A stretch of DNA of 64,000 bases from Eubacteriales bacterium (lineage in GTDB: Bacteria > Bacillota > Clostridia > Lachnospirales > Lachnospiraceae), in NCBI GenBank assembly GCA_030524135.1, contig JAUNHA010000002.1:1-64000 (forward strand). Reading direction: 5' to 3'. Below are positions 55,462-63,158 of the stretch, one piece after another (the stretch's first letter is position 1; every line of letters begins with the position of its first letter). Under the pieces are notes generated by a model that worked only from the letters and a program-made list of their open reading frames with translations, was not told the origin of the DNA and made no database searches. Made by a program: the position numbers and the translations under genes.

Positions 55462-55672
55462 TGAAAAAATCGGAACAAATTTTATGCGTTTTTTTTGAAA
55501 ATTATACAAAAAATCAAAATAGTAATGCCCGGAGGACAATCTGCTGCGGCATGTATTTATTCATACAGGCATAAAACTTAAATCTCTTCTTTTCCCTCTG
55601 TCCCTCTTTCTTATTCCATGTGTTCATGATAGAATAGCTTCGGTTATATCTTTAGGGGTGGGGAACAGTATT
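55462..55672. other. Rest of the carA-MATE intergenic gap
   Basis: This AT-rich stretch holds A/T runs but no gene. TAGAAT at 55630-55635 could be the -10 box of the MATE gene, without a good -35. Nothing else is supported. Confidence 0.35.
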
Positions 55673-57040
55673 ATGAAACAACAGACAAATCAAATCACGG
55701 AGGGGGTTATCTGGAAGCAGCTTTTGCTGTTCTTTTTTCCGATTCTGTTCGGAACCTTTTTCCAGCAGCTCTATAATACAGTCGATGCCGTCATCGTCGG
55801 AAATTTTGTCGGCAAGGAAGCGCTTGCAGCCGTCGGCGGACCGGCGTCTACGATCATAAATCTTCTGGTCGGCTTTTTTGTCGGTCTTTCTTCCGGTGCC
55901 GGCGTTATCATTTCCCAGTACTTTGGCTCACGGGAAAAGGAGCGCCTTGAAAGCGCCGTGCATACATCCGTTGCGCTGGCAGTTGTCGGCGGCGCCGTCA
56001 TGATGGTACTGGGTCTTCTTACGACTACGATATCCCTGCGTCTTCTGAATACGCCGGAGGATATCATGCCGCCGTCCGTTACCTACATGCGCATTTATTT
56101 CACCGGAATGATTCCTTCCATGGTCTACAACATGGGAGCTGCCATTCTGCGCGCAATCGGCGACTCCAAAAAGCCGTTCTATTTCCTGATGGCTGCCTGC
56201 CTTACAAATATCGTGCTCGACCTTCTGTTTGTACTCGGCTTCGGTATGGGAGTGACCGGCGTTGCGATCGCAACCGTGCTTTCACAGGTCGTATCCGCCA
56301 TTCTCACGATGTATGTGCTGATGCGTACCACGGATATCTACCGCGTTACGCTTTCCAAGATCAGATTTCAGGCACAGATGCTGCGGTCCATTCTTACGAT
56401 CGGACTGCCGGCCGGCCTGCAGTCTGCGATGTACTCCATCTCCAACCTCGTGATTCAGGCGGCGATCAACAGCTACGGCACCGATACGGTAGCAGCATGG
56501 ACTGCCTACGGAAAGGTGGACAGCTTCTTCTGGATGACCGTAAACGCATTCGGCATCGCGGTCACGACCTTCGCAGGCCAGAATTTCGGCGCCGGAAAGG
56601 TTGACCGTATCAAAAAGAGCGTACGCATCTGTCTTATGATGGCCGCAGGAACCTGCGTCTTCTTCAGTTTTGTAATTCTTACCTTCGGGCACATTATCCT
56701 GCGCCTGTTTACGCAGGATCCCGTCGTCATCGAGATCTGCATGGGCATGATCCGCATCGTGACGCCGACCTACATTACCTATATCTGTATTGAGATCCTG
56801 TCCGGTGCCTGCCGCGGCTGCGGAGATTCGTTCTATCCGATGATCATCACCTGTTTCGGTGTCTGCGCGCTGCGCATCATCTGGATCGCACTTTCCTCCG
56901 CGCTTTTCCCAAGCGTAGGAGCAGTATGTCTGTCCTATCCGATCACCTGGACAGTGACCTCAACGCTGTTCATCCTCTATTACAGGCGCGGAAAGTGGCT
57001 TCGGCATGCGGGGACGCGGATGGTATATATGCAGGAGTAG
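55673..57040 (+). CDS. MATE-family efflux transporter
   Basis: 455 residues, twelve helices in two MatE repeats (about 15-175 and 240-400). The NorM/DinF-type start GVIWKQLLLFFFPILFGTFFQQLYNTVDAVIVGNFVG is typical of the clostridial branch, as is GDSKKPFYFLMAACLTNIVLDLLFV. It would expel drugs or metabolites in exchange for Na+ or H+. ATG 55673 was chosen; GGGGTGGGG lies 9 nt upstream and an in-frame GTG at 55658 falls inside that site. It is monocistronic. Confidence 0.93.
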   Translation: MKQQTNQITEGVIWKQLLLFFFPILFGTFFQQLYNTVDAVIVGNFVGKEALAAVGGPASTIINLLVGFFVGLSSGAGVIISQYFGSREKERLESAVHTSVALAVVGGAVMMVLGLLTTTISLRLLNTPEDIMPPSVTYMRIYFTGMIPSMVYNMGAAILRAIGDSKKPFYFLMAACLTNIVLDLLFVLGFGMGVTGVAIATVLSQVVSAILTMYVLMRTTDIYRVTLSKIRFQAQMLRSILTIGLPAGLQSAMYSISNLVIQAAINSYGTDTVAAWTAYGKVDSFFWMTVNAFGIAVTTFAGQNFGAGKVDRIKKSVRICLMMAAGTCVFFSFVILTFGHIILRLFTQDPVVIEICMGMIRIVTPTYITYICIEILSGACRGCGDSFYPMIITCFGVCALRIIWIALSSALFPSVGAVCLSYPITWTVTSTLFILYYRRGKWLRHAGTRMVYMQE

Positions 57041-57084
57041 AAATTTCCTAATCGCCCCTGATGTACCCTTTATTCAGACTATAC

Positions 57085-57130
57085 AAAAGAGCTTCCTTCA
57101 GCGTTATCTGCGCCGATGAAGCTCTTTTTG
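57085..57130. terminator. Bidirectional terminator after the MATE gene
   Basis: AAAAGAGCTTC and GAAGCTCTTTTT flank a 22-nt loop with its own small stem (CAGCG/TGCGCCG). It serves the MATE gene and probably the convergent YARHG gene. Confidence 0.8.
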
Positions 57131-57155
57131 ACATAAATATGCTGCATTGCAACGC

Positions 57156-58469
57156 CTAGTTTAAACTGTCTCTAATTGCAGCCAGGGTCTTTATGTTTTC
57201 TTTTTCATACCCATTGAACACCGAATCATCAAATTCACTGGCTGAGTAACGTGGTGTGTACCAGTTTTTCGATGAGAAATACGCATTCAGATCCACTGTA
57301 TCAAACTGTCTCCCATGCCTTGCGTATACCTCATTGATCGCAAGGCGTAAGGTTTCCTTATCCAGCCAGTCATAGTCATCTGCACTGATATATTCCTGAT
57401 CAACATCCGGAATAAGATATCCGTCCGGATCGCTCAACGCCGCATTGATGTGATCCGCAATATAATAACCATCTGCCTTAACGCCATATTGAATGCTGTA
57501 ATCTTCATCCGTATCTCCAACATCCCCCTCATCAGCCATATTGGCAGCTGCTGTCTGAGGCGCTGCAGAAGTTTCTCTGTAGCCCTCTGCCGGATTTCCC
57601 GAATTTGATTCAAAACCCTGAGATGGCTCCGGCTCAAAGACCGGTTCACTGAACTGCGTTTCGTCTGATCCCGGATCGTCATAACCATCATATCCATAAT
57701 CATCGAAGAGATCATAGTCATAGTCATAGCCATAATCATAATCATAACCGTAATCGTAGTCATCATAGTCTGACACACCGGACATAAGGGAACCGAATAA
57801 ACCAGCCACCATGAGCACAATCACAATTACAGTCACAATTCCGTAAAGCAGGGATGCTCCAATTCCTCTTCCGATCGACGGATCCGGCGAATTGTTTCCC
57901 TTCCGGAGCTTTGTTTCAACATGTGCTTTATACAGTTTATTAAATCTGACCGCAAACAAAATCTGCTGAATTGCAAGAACCGCTTCAGAGAGTCCAAGCA
58001 GAATTACAGAAATAACCGATAAAGCAGGTACGCCCAGATATGCAATCACTGCCAGCAGCAAGGAAATGCCAACCATGATCAGGGAAACTTTCATGGCTTT
58101 CAGCCATTCTCCGATCATGTTTCGGTAGCCCGCATGAAAGAACCCCAGGAAAAAAGACGCCCAGTTCATTTTGTTTTTTCCGGTCTCATCCAACTGCTTA
58201 AAACGTGTTTGATAATAGTTGAGATTCGACTTAATGATTGCTGTATAGTCAGCCGGTCCTTCCTGTGCGCCTGAACCCGCCTGCATTTTTGGAGCAGACT
58301 GTACATTTGCCGGTGCCGCTGATGTTGGTACCTTCGTTACCGGTTTCGCGGACGAATTCTCTGCTTCCGCTTCTTTCATCTTAAACGCATTTCCGCATAC
58401 TGCACAGAATTTTGCTTCTTTATCCTGCTTTGCGCCGCATTTCGTGCAAAACTTTATATTATTCTCCAT
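57156..58469 (-). CDS. Zinc-ribbon membrane protein with C-terminal YARHG domain
   Basis: 437 residues. An N-terminal zinc ribbon (CTKCGAKQDKEAKFCAVCG, residues 8-26) is followed by a Ser/Ala/Pro linker, a DUF2628-like region (NWASFFLGFFHAGYRNMIGEW) with three or four helices (about 120-230), an Asp/Tyr low-complexity stretch (repeats of YDYDYGYD), and a C-terminal YARHG domain (EVYARHGRQF, KNWYTPRYSA). YARHG domains are extracytoplasmic and may bind cell wall. The start is supported by AGGAGG 9 nt upstream, and it overlaps the preceding gene by 11 nt. Function is unknown; envelope sensing is a guess from architecture. Confidence 0.8.
   Translation of the reverse strand: MENNIKFCTKCGAKQDKEAKFCAVCGNAFKMKEAEAENSSAKPVTKVPTSAAPANVQSAPKMQAGSGAQEGPADYTAIIKSNLNYYQTRFKQLDETGKNKMNWASFFLGFFHAGYRNMIGEWLKAMKVSLIMVGISLLLAVIAYLGVPALSVISVILLGLSEAVLAIQQILFAVRFNKLYKAHVETKLRKGNNSPDPSIGRGIGASLLYGIVTVIVIVLMVAGLFGSLMSGVSDYDDYDYGYDYDYGYDYDYDLFDDYGYDGYDDPGSDETQFSEPVFEPEPSQGFESNSGNPAEGYRETSAAPQTAAANMADEGDVGDTDEDYSIQYGVKADGYYIADHINAALSDPDGYLIPDVDQEYISADDYDWLDKETLRLAINEVYARHGRQFDTVDLNAYFSSKNWYTPRYSASEFDDSVFNGYEKENIKTLAAIRDSLN
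57670..57770. repeat. Low-complexity TCATAG/TCATAA repeats coding for a Tyr-Asp tract
   Basis: About 100 bp of imperfect hexamers (cataatcataatc, catagtcatagc and similar) inside the YARHG gene encode alternating YD and GYD. Such tracts can change length by slippage in multiples of six, which would keep the frame. Confidence 0.7.
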
Positions 58470-59055
58470 AATTCTCTCCCTCCTGGGTTTCCTTCTGCAA
58501 TTTCTGCCCACATACTTCACAAAATACATCATCATCCCGAATCACGCTTCCACAGGACGGGCATCTTAATCCCTGTTCTGTTTCCGCCGATGAGCCATCT
58601 TTTTCCACCTGCTTCATCTCATCCGGCACTGCTTCACCTGGCATTTGTTCTGCCTGCGGTTCGGTTCCTGAAGTTTCCGCTGCCTGTGCAGAGCTTTCGT
58701 CCCTTCCCCTGCCGCTTACCTTGCCGATCAGCTTGTATATCCCGTACACAGCCCCGCCAATAGCCGCAATAACCGCTGCTATTTTGATCAGCGAAATAAG
58801 AATTCTAAGAAGGAACATTACGATGGAACCAATGCCCTGTACCGCAAACAGGATCAGTCCTCCGACCATCGACACGATCCAGGTGGAAATCATTCCGCAT
58901 ACGACAAATTCCATAATGATCGTAAAGATCATATTACTCATGCCGCCGAAGTAAATCCGCGTGACAAAATTGTGAAATGTTGTCCATAAGATAACCGTCA
59001 GAATAACGATCGCAATCAATGCCGCAATTCCTCCGATATTTGCTATAATACCCAT
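58459..59055 (-). CDS. Membrane protein with C-terminal zinc ribbon
   Basis: 198 residues. Three or four membrane helices fill about residues 5-110, followed by a charged linker (GRGRDESSAQAAETSG...) and a C-terminal zinc ribbon CPSCGSVIRDDDVFCEVCG. No family is recognised. It overlaps the YARHG gene by 11 nt, so the two zinc-ribbon proteins are translationally coupled. Upstream lies one copy of a 41-bp promoter-region repeat shared with the next transcription unit. Confidence 0.75.
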   Translation of the reverse strand: MGIIANIGGIAALIAIVILTVILWTTFHNFVTRIYFGGMSNMIFTIIMEFVVCGMISTWIVSMVGGLILFAVQGIGSIVMFLLRILISLIKIAAVIAAIGGAVYGIYKLIGKVSGRGRDESSAQAAETSGTEPQAEQMPGEAVPDEMKQVEKDGSSAETEQGLRCPSCGSVIRDDDVFCEVCGQKLQKETQEGENYGE

Positions 59056-59126
59056 TTTCCCCTCCTTAAGCCTGTTTTATCCCTGTCAGCCTATCCGGAT
59101 TGCTGACGCCTGGTGAACATTCTTTG

Positions 59127-59167
59127 TCTATATGATAATCTTTGAAAAAGACAGTTTTTGTCATTCA
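59127..59167 (-). promoter_or_regulatory. Shared promoter-region repeat, copy 1
   Basis: 36 of 41 positions are identical to 59795-59835. On the minus strand both copies read TGAATGACAAAAACTGTC, then an AT-rich stretch and TATCAT/TATTAT followed by ATAG. GACA-AAAAC-TGTC is a short dyad. It lies about 70 nt upstream of the 58459-59055 gene. No normal -35 box sits at 17 nt from the -10-like box. Confidence 0.7.
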
Positions 59168-59210
59168 GATAATTATTTTTAAAAAAATAAAATGTATGAA
59201 ATCAGCTCCA

Positions 59211-59246
59211 CTGAAAAAGCCGGCGCTCATCACACCGGCTTTTTCA
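59211..59246. terminator. Bidirectional terminator downstream of the small unknown gene
   Basis: CTGAAAAAGCCGG pairs perfectly with CCGGCTTTTTCAG around an 11-nt loop. It lies about 70 nt past the stop of the 59314-59721 gene. Confidence 0.82.
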
Positions 59247-59313
59247 GTATAGTCCTCAAACTCACATGAGCTTTGAAGACCTGTCTTATATGTTTTCAGA
59301 AAGGAGACATGCA

Positions 59314-59721
59314 TTAGAGATAGTCCTGAATAAAATCCGCATTCAGGATCGTATCGATATAATCGTTGCTTTGTTTTCTGATCACCCCCTTACGTGAACC
59401 GCCGCCTGCTGTCAGAATTTCCTTAAACCTGGTTCCAATATCTTCAGCCGATACGGCGGGATCGATCAATTTATCCAATCCCTGATTTAACACCACAAAT
59501 TCAGTTGCATCGTTGACAAACCGTCCCATTGTGGATCCGCCAAAAAATGAACTTCCTCCGCCATAGCCACATGCCGGCATCATGTCATCCTCCATCGGTT
59601 CCGGCTGATCGTAAAGCAAATAATTCGCCGTGGTTTCTTTGAATGTATTCAGCAGTGACATGAAAGCCTCGTTGCGTCTTACCTTCTTCAGAAGATCCAT
59701 AATTGTTTCCTTGTTGGTATC
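59314..59721 (-). CDS. Small soluble protein of unknown function
   Basis: 135 residues, no family recognised, no membrane helix. The N-terminal half is helical and charged (MDTNKETIMDLLKKVRRNEA); a Gly/Met-rich middle (MMPACGYGGGSSFFGGSTMG) resembles a flexible linker; the end (RKGVIRKQSNDYIDTILNAD) is again helical. ATG 59721 has GGAGG 8 nt upstream; a longer in-frame start is unsupported. It has its own terminator and its own copy of the 41-bp promoter-region repeat, which ties it to the zinc-ribbon/YARHG operon next door. Confidence 0.7.
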   Translation of the reverse strand, partial: DTNKETIMDLLKKVRRNEAFMSLLNTFKETTANYLLYDQPEPMEDDMMPACGYGGGSSFFGGSTMGRFVNDATEFVVLNQGLDKLIDPAVSAEDIGTRFKEILTAGGGSRKGVIRKQSNDYIDTILNADFIQDYL

Positions 59722-59794
59722 CATTCTAAGTTCCTCCATATGTTCCCATTTCATTCAGTCCGCCGGTATAACCGACCTATCTGTATGTTCCTGA

Positions 59795-59835
59795 TCTATA
59801 TAATAAGCTTTAAAGAGGACAGTTTTTGTCATTCA
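59795..59835 (-). promoter_or_regulatory. Shared promoter-region repeat, copy 2
   Basis: Matches 59127-59167 at 36 of 41 positions and lies about 75 nt upstream of the 135-residue protein gene, the same relative position as copy 1. The GACAAAAACTGTC dyad is fully conserved. Confidence 0.7.
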
Positions 59836-59859
59836 TTATTTTTTTAATGTCAAAAACCA

Positions 59860-59889
59860 GTGTCAATTTCATTTTTCTTATGTTATAAT
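59860..59889 (+). promoter_or_regulatory. Promoter of queT
   Basis: GTGTCA (59860-59865), 18 nt, TATAAT (59884-59889). The resulting leader of about 125 nt contains the preQ1 riboswitch. Confidence 0.55.
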
Positions 59890-59968
59890 ACCCCTCGTTC
59901 TTTATTACCAAGGTCGCGGAGCGCTTTTGAAACAGCCATTTTTCAGAAATCCGCCCGCACAAACGACC

Positions 59969-60011
59969 GGTGTGTTCGAGACCTTCCACACCTAAAACAA
60001 AACTAAAGGAG
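59969..60011 (+). ncRNA. Probable preQ1-I riboswitch overlapping the queT ribosome site
   Basis: GGTGTG and CACACC form the helix around a 12-nt loop TTCGAGACCTTC, followed by the A-rich tail TAAAACAAAACTAAAGGAG. This is the compact H-type pseudoknot layout of preQ1 class I: loop CCTT can pair with AAGG of the ribosome site, as in translationally acting examples such as that of Thermoanaerobacter. Position directly before queT strongly supports it. Confidence 0.75.
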
Positions 60012-60020
60012 TAACTTAAT

Positions 60021-60536
60021 ATGAAAGAACTGTCTAAGAACATGGGGAATGTTCATTTCCTCACGACCGCTGCGATCATCGCGGCTCTCTACCTGGCGCT
60101 TATGGTGCCGTTCCAGCCCATTTCCTTCGGGCCCATCCAATTCCGGATCAGTGAAATGCTCTGCGTGCTTCCGTTCTTTACGCTTGCGGGAATTCCCGGC
60201 GTCACGATCGGCTGCCTGCTCGGAAACTTTCTCCTCGGCGCGCCGCTTCCGGATGTGATCTTCGGTACGCTTGCGACCCTGATCGGTGCCTTCGGAACCT
60301 ACTATATCAGCCAGATGCCGGGACGTCATACCCGCACGCTTTCCCTGCTGCCGCCGATCTTAAGCAACGCGCTCATCATCCCGTTTGTGCTGAAATATGC
60401 GTACGGTGCGGAGGACCTGCTGCCGTTTATGATGTTCACCGTAGGATTTGGCGAGGTGCTCGCTGTCGGTGTGCTCGGCTCCATCCTCATGGGCGTACTT
60501 GAGCGCTACCGCTCAGTGATCTTTAAATATGCATAA
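60021..60536 (+). CDS. queT: Queuosine precursor transporter QueT
   Basis: 171 residues with about five helices; QueT family of ECF-type substrate-binding subunits. FQPISFGPIQFRISEMLCVLP near residue 30 is the family signature, with GCLLGNFLLGAPLPDVIFGT after it. It would import preQ0, preQ1 or queuine together with a shared ECF energising module encoded elsewhere. Its ribosome site AAAGGAG is embedded in the preQ1 riboswitch tail. Confidence 0.93.
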   Translation: MKELSKNMGNVHFLTTAAIIAALYLALMVPFQPISFGPIQFRISEMLCVLPFFTLAGIPGVTIGCLLGNFLLGAPLPDVIFGTLATLIGAFGTYYISQMPGRHTRTLSLLPPILSNALIIPFVLKYAYGAEDLLPFMMFTVGFGEVLAVGVLGSILMGVLERYRSVIFKYA

Positions 60537-60550
60537 CAAAAATTGAACTG

Positions 60551-60600
60551 AAAAAATGCCGTACGGCTCAGGATCTCATTCCGGCCATACGGCATTTTCT
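60551..60600. terminator. Bidirectional terminator between queT and LysR gene
   Basis: AAAATGCCGTA pairs with TACGGCATTTT, with A/T-tracts outside on both strands; the flanking genes converge. Confidence 0.85.
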
Positions 60601-60610
60601 GTCTTTGTCT

Positions 60611-61510
60611 CTATTTCTTTTCCGCCAGGATACTGTGATCCCTGACATACTTCAGGAACTCCCGTTCCCTTGCATTCAGCTTGTACTGCTCCCGCACCGC
60701 ATAGGAAAAGCTCATCCGTACCTCCGTGCCGGTAAGCGGCCTGTAGCTCATCTCGTCATGCACCGGACGTCCGCCCGCAATGATCGGCATGATCGTCAGA
60801 TAATCCCCGCTTCTCATAAAATCAAAGTAGCTGCCCCTGTCTGAGATCGTGATAAGACCCGGATATGCCCCAAGCCCGATCGAGCGGACCAGGGAGAGCG
60901 CGTCCTTATCCCCGAAATAGACAAACGGATAATTGTGCAGATCTTCAAGTGAAACAGTATCCTTCTCTTCAAGCGGGTGTCCTTTCCGCATCATGACGGA
61001 AAACGGAACGCAGGGAATCAGATCCTTCAGCACGCAGTGGAAGGATTCCGCCTTCTGCGCATAATATTCCTTTGCATATTCCGCATACGCCACGAGCGCC
61101 AGATTGACCGTCTGCAATGAGAGCGCACGGAATGCCGCCTGCATGGGCATTTCCTGAAAACTGTCGTGCAGAATACTGCCGGAGCTTGCGCGCATATCCA
61201 GAAAGCACTTGATAAAATAGGGAGAATAACAGGATGCAAGCTTCAGGCTCTGAACGCCTGTTTCACCGAGGCTTCGCATCTGCTCGATCTCCGCGAGCAC
61301 GCGTTCCGTGCACTTTAAAAATTCCTCTCCGAGCTCCGTCGGTTCGATCCCCGTACTGGTGCGCCGGAAGATCTGTATCCCCATTTCCTTTTCAATATTT
61401 CTGATCGTTCCGCTCAGATACGGCTGCGAAACCAGCAACTCCTTTGCCGCACGGTTAATTGACCCGTTTCTCGCCACTGAGACCAGATATTCCAGATGAT
61501 TCAGATTCAT
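60611..61510 (-). CDS. LysR-family regulator (divergent from MFS transporter)
   Basis: 299 residues. N-terminal HTH MNLNHLEYLVSVARNGSINR...SQPYLSGTIRNIEKEMGIQI (1-60), then the effector domain to about 290, ending YKLNAREREFLKYV. AGAGGG lies 5 nt before the start. It shares the SQPYLSG helix and the (R/K)xNxREReFL ending with the regulator at 44151-45050, so the two are close paralogues. It probably controls the divergent MFS gene. Confidence 0.93.
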   Translation of the reverse strand: MNLNHLEYLVSVARNGSINRAAKELLVSQPYLSGTIRNIEKEMGIQIFRRTSTGIEPTELGEEFLKCTERVLAEIEQMRSLGETGVQSLKLASCYSPYFIKCFLDMRASSGSILHDSFQEMPMQAAFRALSLQTVNLALVAYAEYAKEYYAQKAESFHCVLKDLIPCVPFSVMMRKGHPLEEKDTVSLEDLHNYPFVYFGDKDALSLVRSIGLGAYPGLITISDRGSYFDFMRSGDYLTIMPIIAGGRPVHDEMSYRPLTGTEVRMSFSYAVREQYKLNAREREFLKYVRDHSILAEKK

Positions 61511-61692
61511 ATATTCCCTCTTTGGACTGAAAGGCAGTCCTGTACCTGTTCTATACTCTTTTTCCGATTCCCCTTATAACATATTCAGTATAACACATAA
61601 AACCATATGGATAAGATTTTTTTTACGTTTCATGATAAATTTATACATATTCCACAAGGTCCATATTTATATCATGTTACAGGAGGGGTTAT

Positions 61693-63000
61693 ATGGAGAC
61701 GAAAAAGAAAAATAACAGCATCTACCACTGGGTGATTCTCGTCTGCTGCGTGCTGACGCTGATGTTCACCTATGCGACACGTTTCAGTCTTTCGCAGCTT
61801 TTCAGCACGGAAATTCTGTCGGAGACCGGATTTGCAAGCAGCGCTTATTTCCTCAGCACGACGATTGCAAGCGTAGTCTGCATCTTTACTTCACCGATCG
61901 CGGGTAAACTTCTGCGCGGCAAATACATGCGCCTTACTTTCCTGATCTGCTGTATCGGTACCATGGGATTTTATTCCTGCTACGGCCTCTGCCGGGAACT
62001 CTGGCAGTTCTGGCTCGTAGGCGCGCTTCAGGGCTTCTTTGCAATGGGTGCCTGCACGATGCCGGTCAACATTATGATCACCAACTGGTTTGAAAAAAGC
62101 CGCGGTCTTATGATCAGTATTGCCACCATGGGCATCAGCATCGGCGGTACGGTATTAAGCCCGTTCATCTCCTGGTGCATCCAGAACTACGGCTGGCGTA
62201 AGGCTTATTTCATGCTCGGCGCGCTCTGCCTCGTATTCATGATCCCGATCGCGGGCTTCATCGTACGCCGCACACCGCAGGAGGTTGGTCTTGAGCCCTA
62301 CGGACACGGAGAGGAAATCACTGCCGGCAAGACAAAGAAAAAAGCAGTTGTACAGAGCAGCTGGAATGCGACGCTTAAGGAAGCGAGACAGACTCCTATT
62401 TTCTGGATGTTCATCATTGGCGCATTCCTGATCTACTTTACATCCTGTATCATGGGTCACATGAGCTATTATCTGCGCAGTGAGGGCGGCTTTGACGCAG
62501 GCTCCATCGCAGCCTATATCTCACTTTATTCCACCATTGCGATCTTCGGAAAGCTTGTACTCGGTGCGATCTTCGACCGCTTCGGCTCCAAGGCGGGAAT
62601 CGCATTCGGCTGCGGTACCTTTTTCCTGTTCCTTATGGCGTTTTATCTGGTTCAGGGAAGTCAGTTCATGCTGTATGCGGCAGCCGTACTGTACGGCTTC
62701 GGAACCTGCGCTGTAACTGTCAGCATTCCGATCATGATCACCAGCATCTTCGGCGCGAAGAACTACAGCGAGATCTACGGCTTCACCTGTTCCTTCACCA
62801 TGGCTGCAAGCGCAATCGGTCCGTCTGCGATCGGCCTGATCTATGACCTGACCGGCTCTTACAGACCTGCTATTCTGGCACTCGCGATCCTTACGCTGCT
62901 TTCGATCGTGATCATGTTCATCTGCATCAACCTCGGACAGAGCAGAAAATCCGCCCAGACATCTGCAGAACAGAACGGTGCCCAGGCGGCAAAGGCCTGA
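61693..63000 (+). CDS. MFS transporter (oxalate/formate antiporter-like group)
   Basis: 435 residues, twelve helices. The conserved loop between helices 2 and 3 is represented by SPIAGKLLRGKYMRL, and between 8 and 9 by GAIFDRFGSKAGIAFG. NWFEKSRGLMISIATMGISIGG near residue 137 is typical of the OFA/monocarboxylate-type MFS families. AGGAGGGG lies 5 nt before the ATG. The substrate, probably an organic acid, is inferred from family only. The LysR gene upstream is the likely regulator. Confidence 0.9.
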   Translation: METKKKNNSIYHWVILVCCVLTLMFTYATRFSLSQLFSTEILSETGFASSAYFLSTTIASVVCIFTSPIAGKLLRGKYMRLTFLICCIGTMGFYSCYGLCRELWQFWLVGALQGFFAMGACTMPVNIMITNWFEKSRGLMISIATMGISIGGTVLSPFISWCIQNYGWRKAYFMLGALCLVFMIPIAGFIVRRTPQEVGLEPYGHGEEITAGKTKKKAVVQSSWNATLKEARQTPIFWMFIIGAFLIYFTSCIMGHMSYYLRSEGGFDAGSIAAYISLYSTIAIFGKLVLGAIFDRFGSKAGIAFGCGTFFLFLMAFYLVQGSQFMLYAAAVLYGFGTCAVTVSIPIMITSIFGAKNYSEIYGFTCSFTMAASAIGPSAIGLIYDLTGSYRPAILALAILTLLSIVIMFICINLGQSRKSAQTSAEQNGAQAAKA

Positions 63001-63061
63001 TCTGAAAGTTCTGATCCGAAAACCTGATCCGTTTTATTCAGGTTCATATAAACACCTATAC

Positions 63062-63109
63062 AAAAGGGATGGCATACATCACATAACCGTGATGCGCCAT
63101 CCCTTTTTA
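63062..63109. terminator. Bidirectional terminator between MFS and ABC exporter genes
   Basis: AAAAGGGATGGC...CATCAC pairs with GTGATG...GCCATCCCTTTTT around ATAACC. Confidence 0.88.
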
Positions 63110-63158
63110 TTCCCTGAATTCCATGGAACCCATGGAAGCCCTGAAAATCAGACAGATC

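Noticed and set aside
57670..57770. Possible CRISPR-like repeats
   Set aside because: These are short imperfect hexamers inside a coding frame for Tyr/Asp, with no spacers.
59810..60043. 77-residue minus-strand frame across the queT leader
   Set aside because: It overlaps the preQ1 riboswitch, the queT promoter and the queT start and has no ribosome site.
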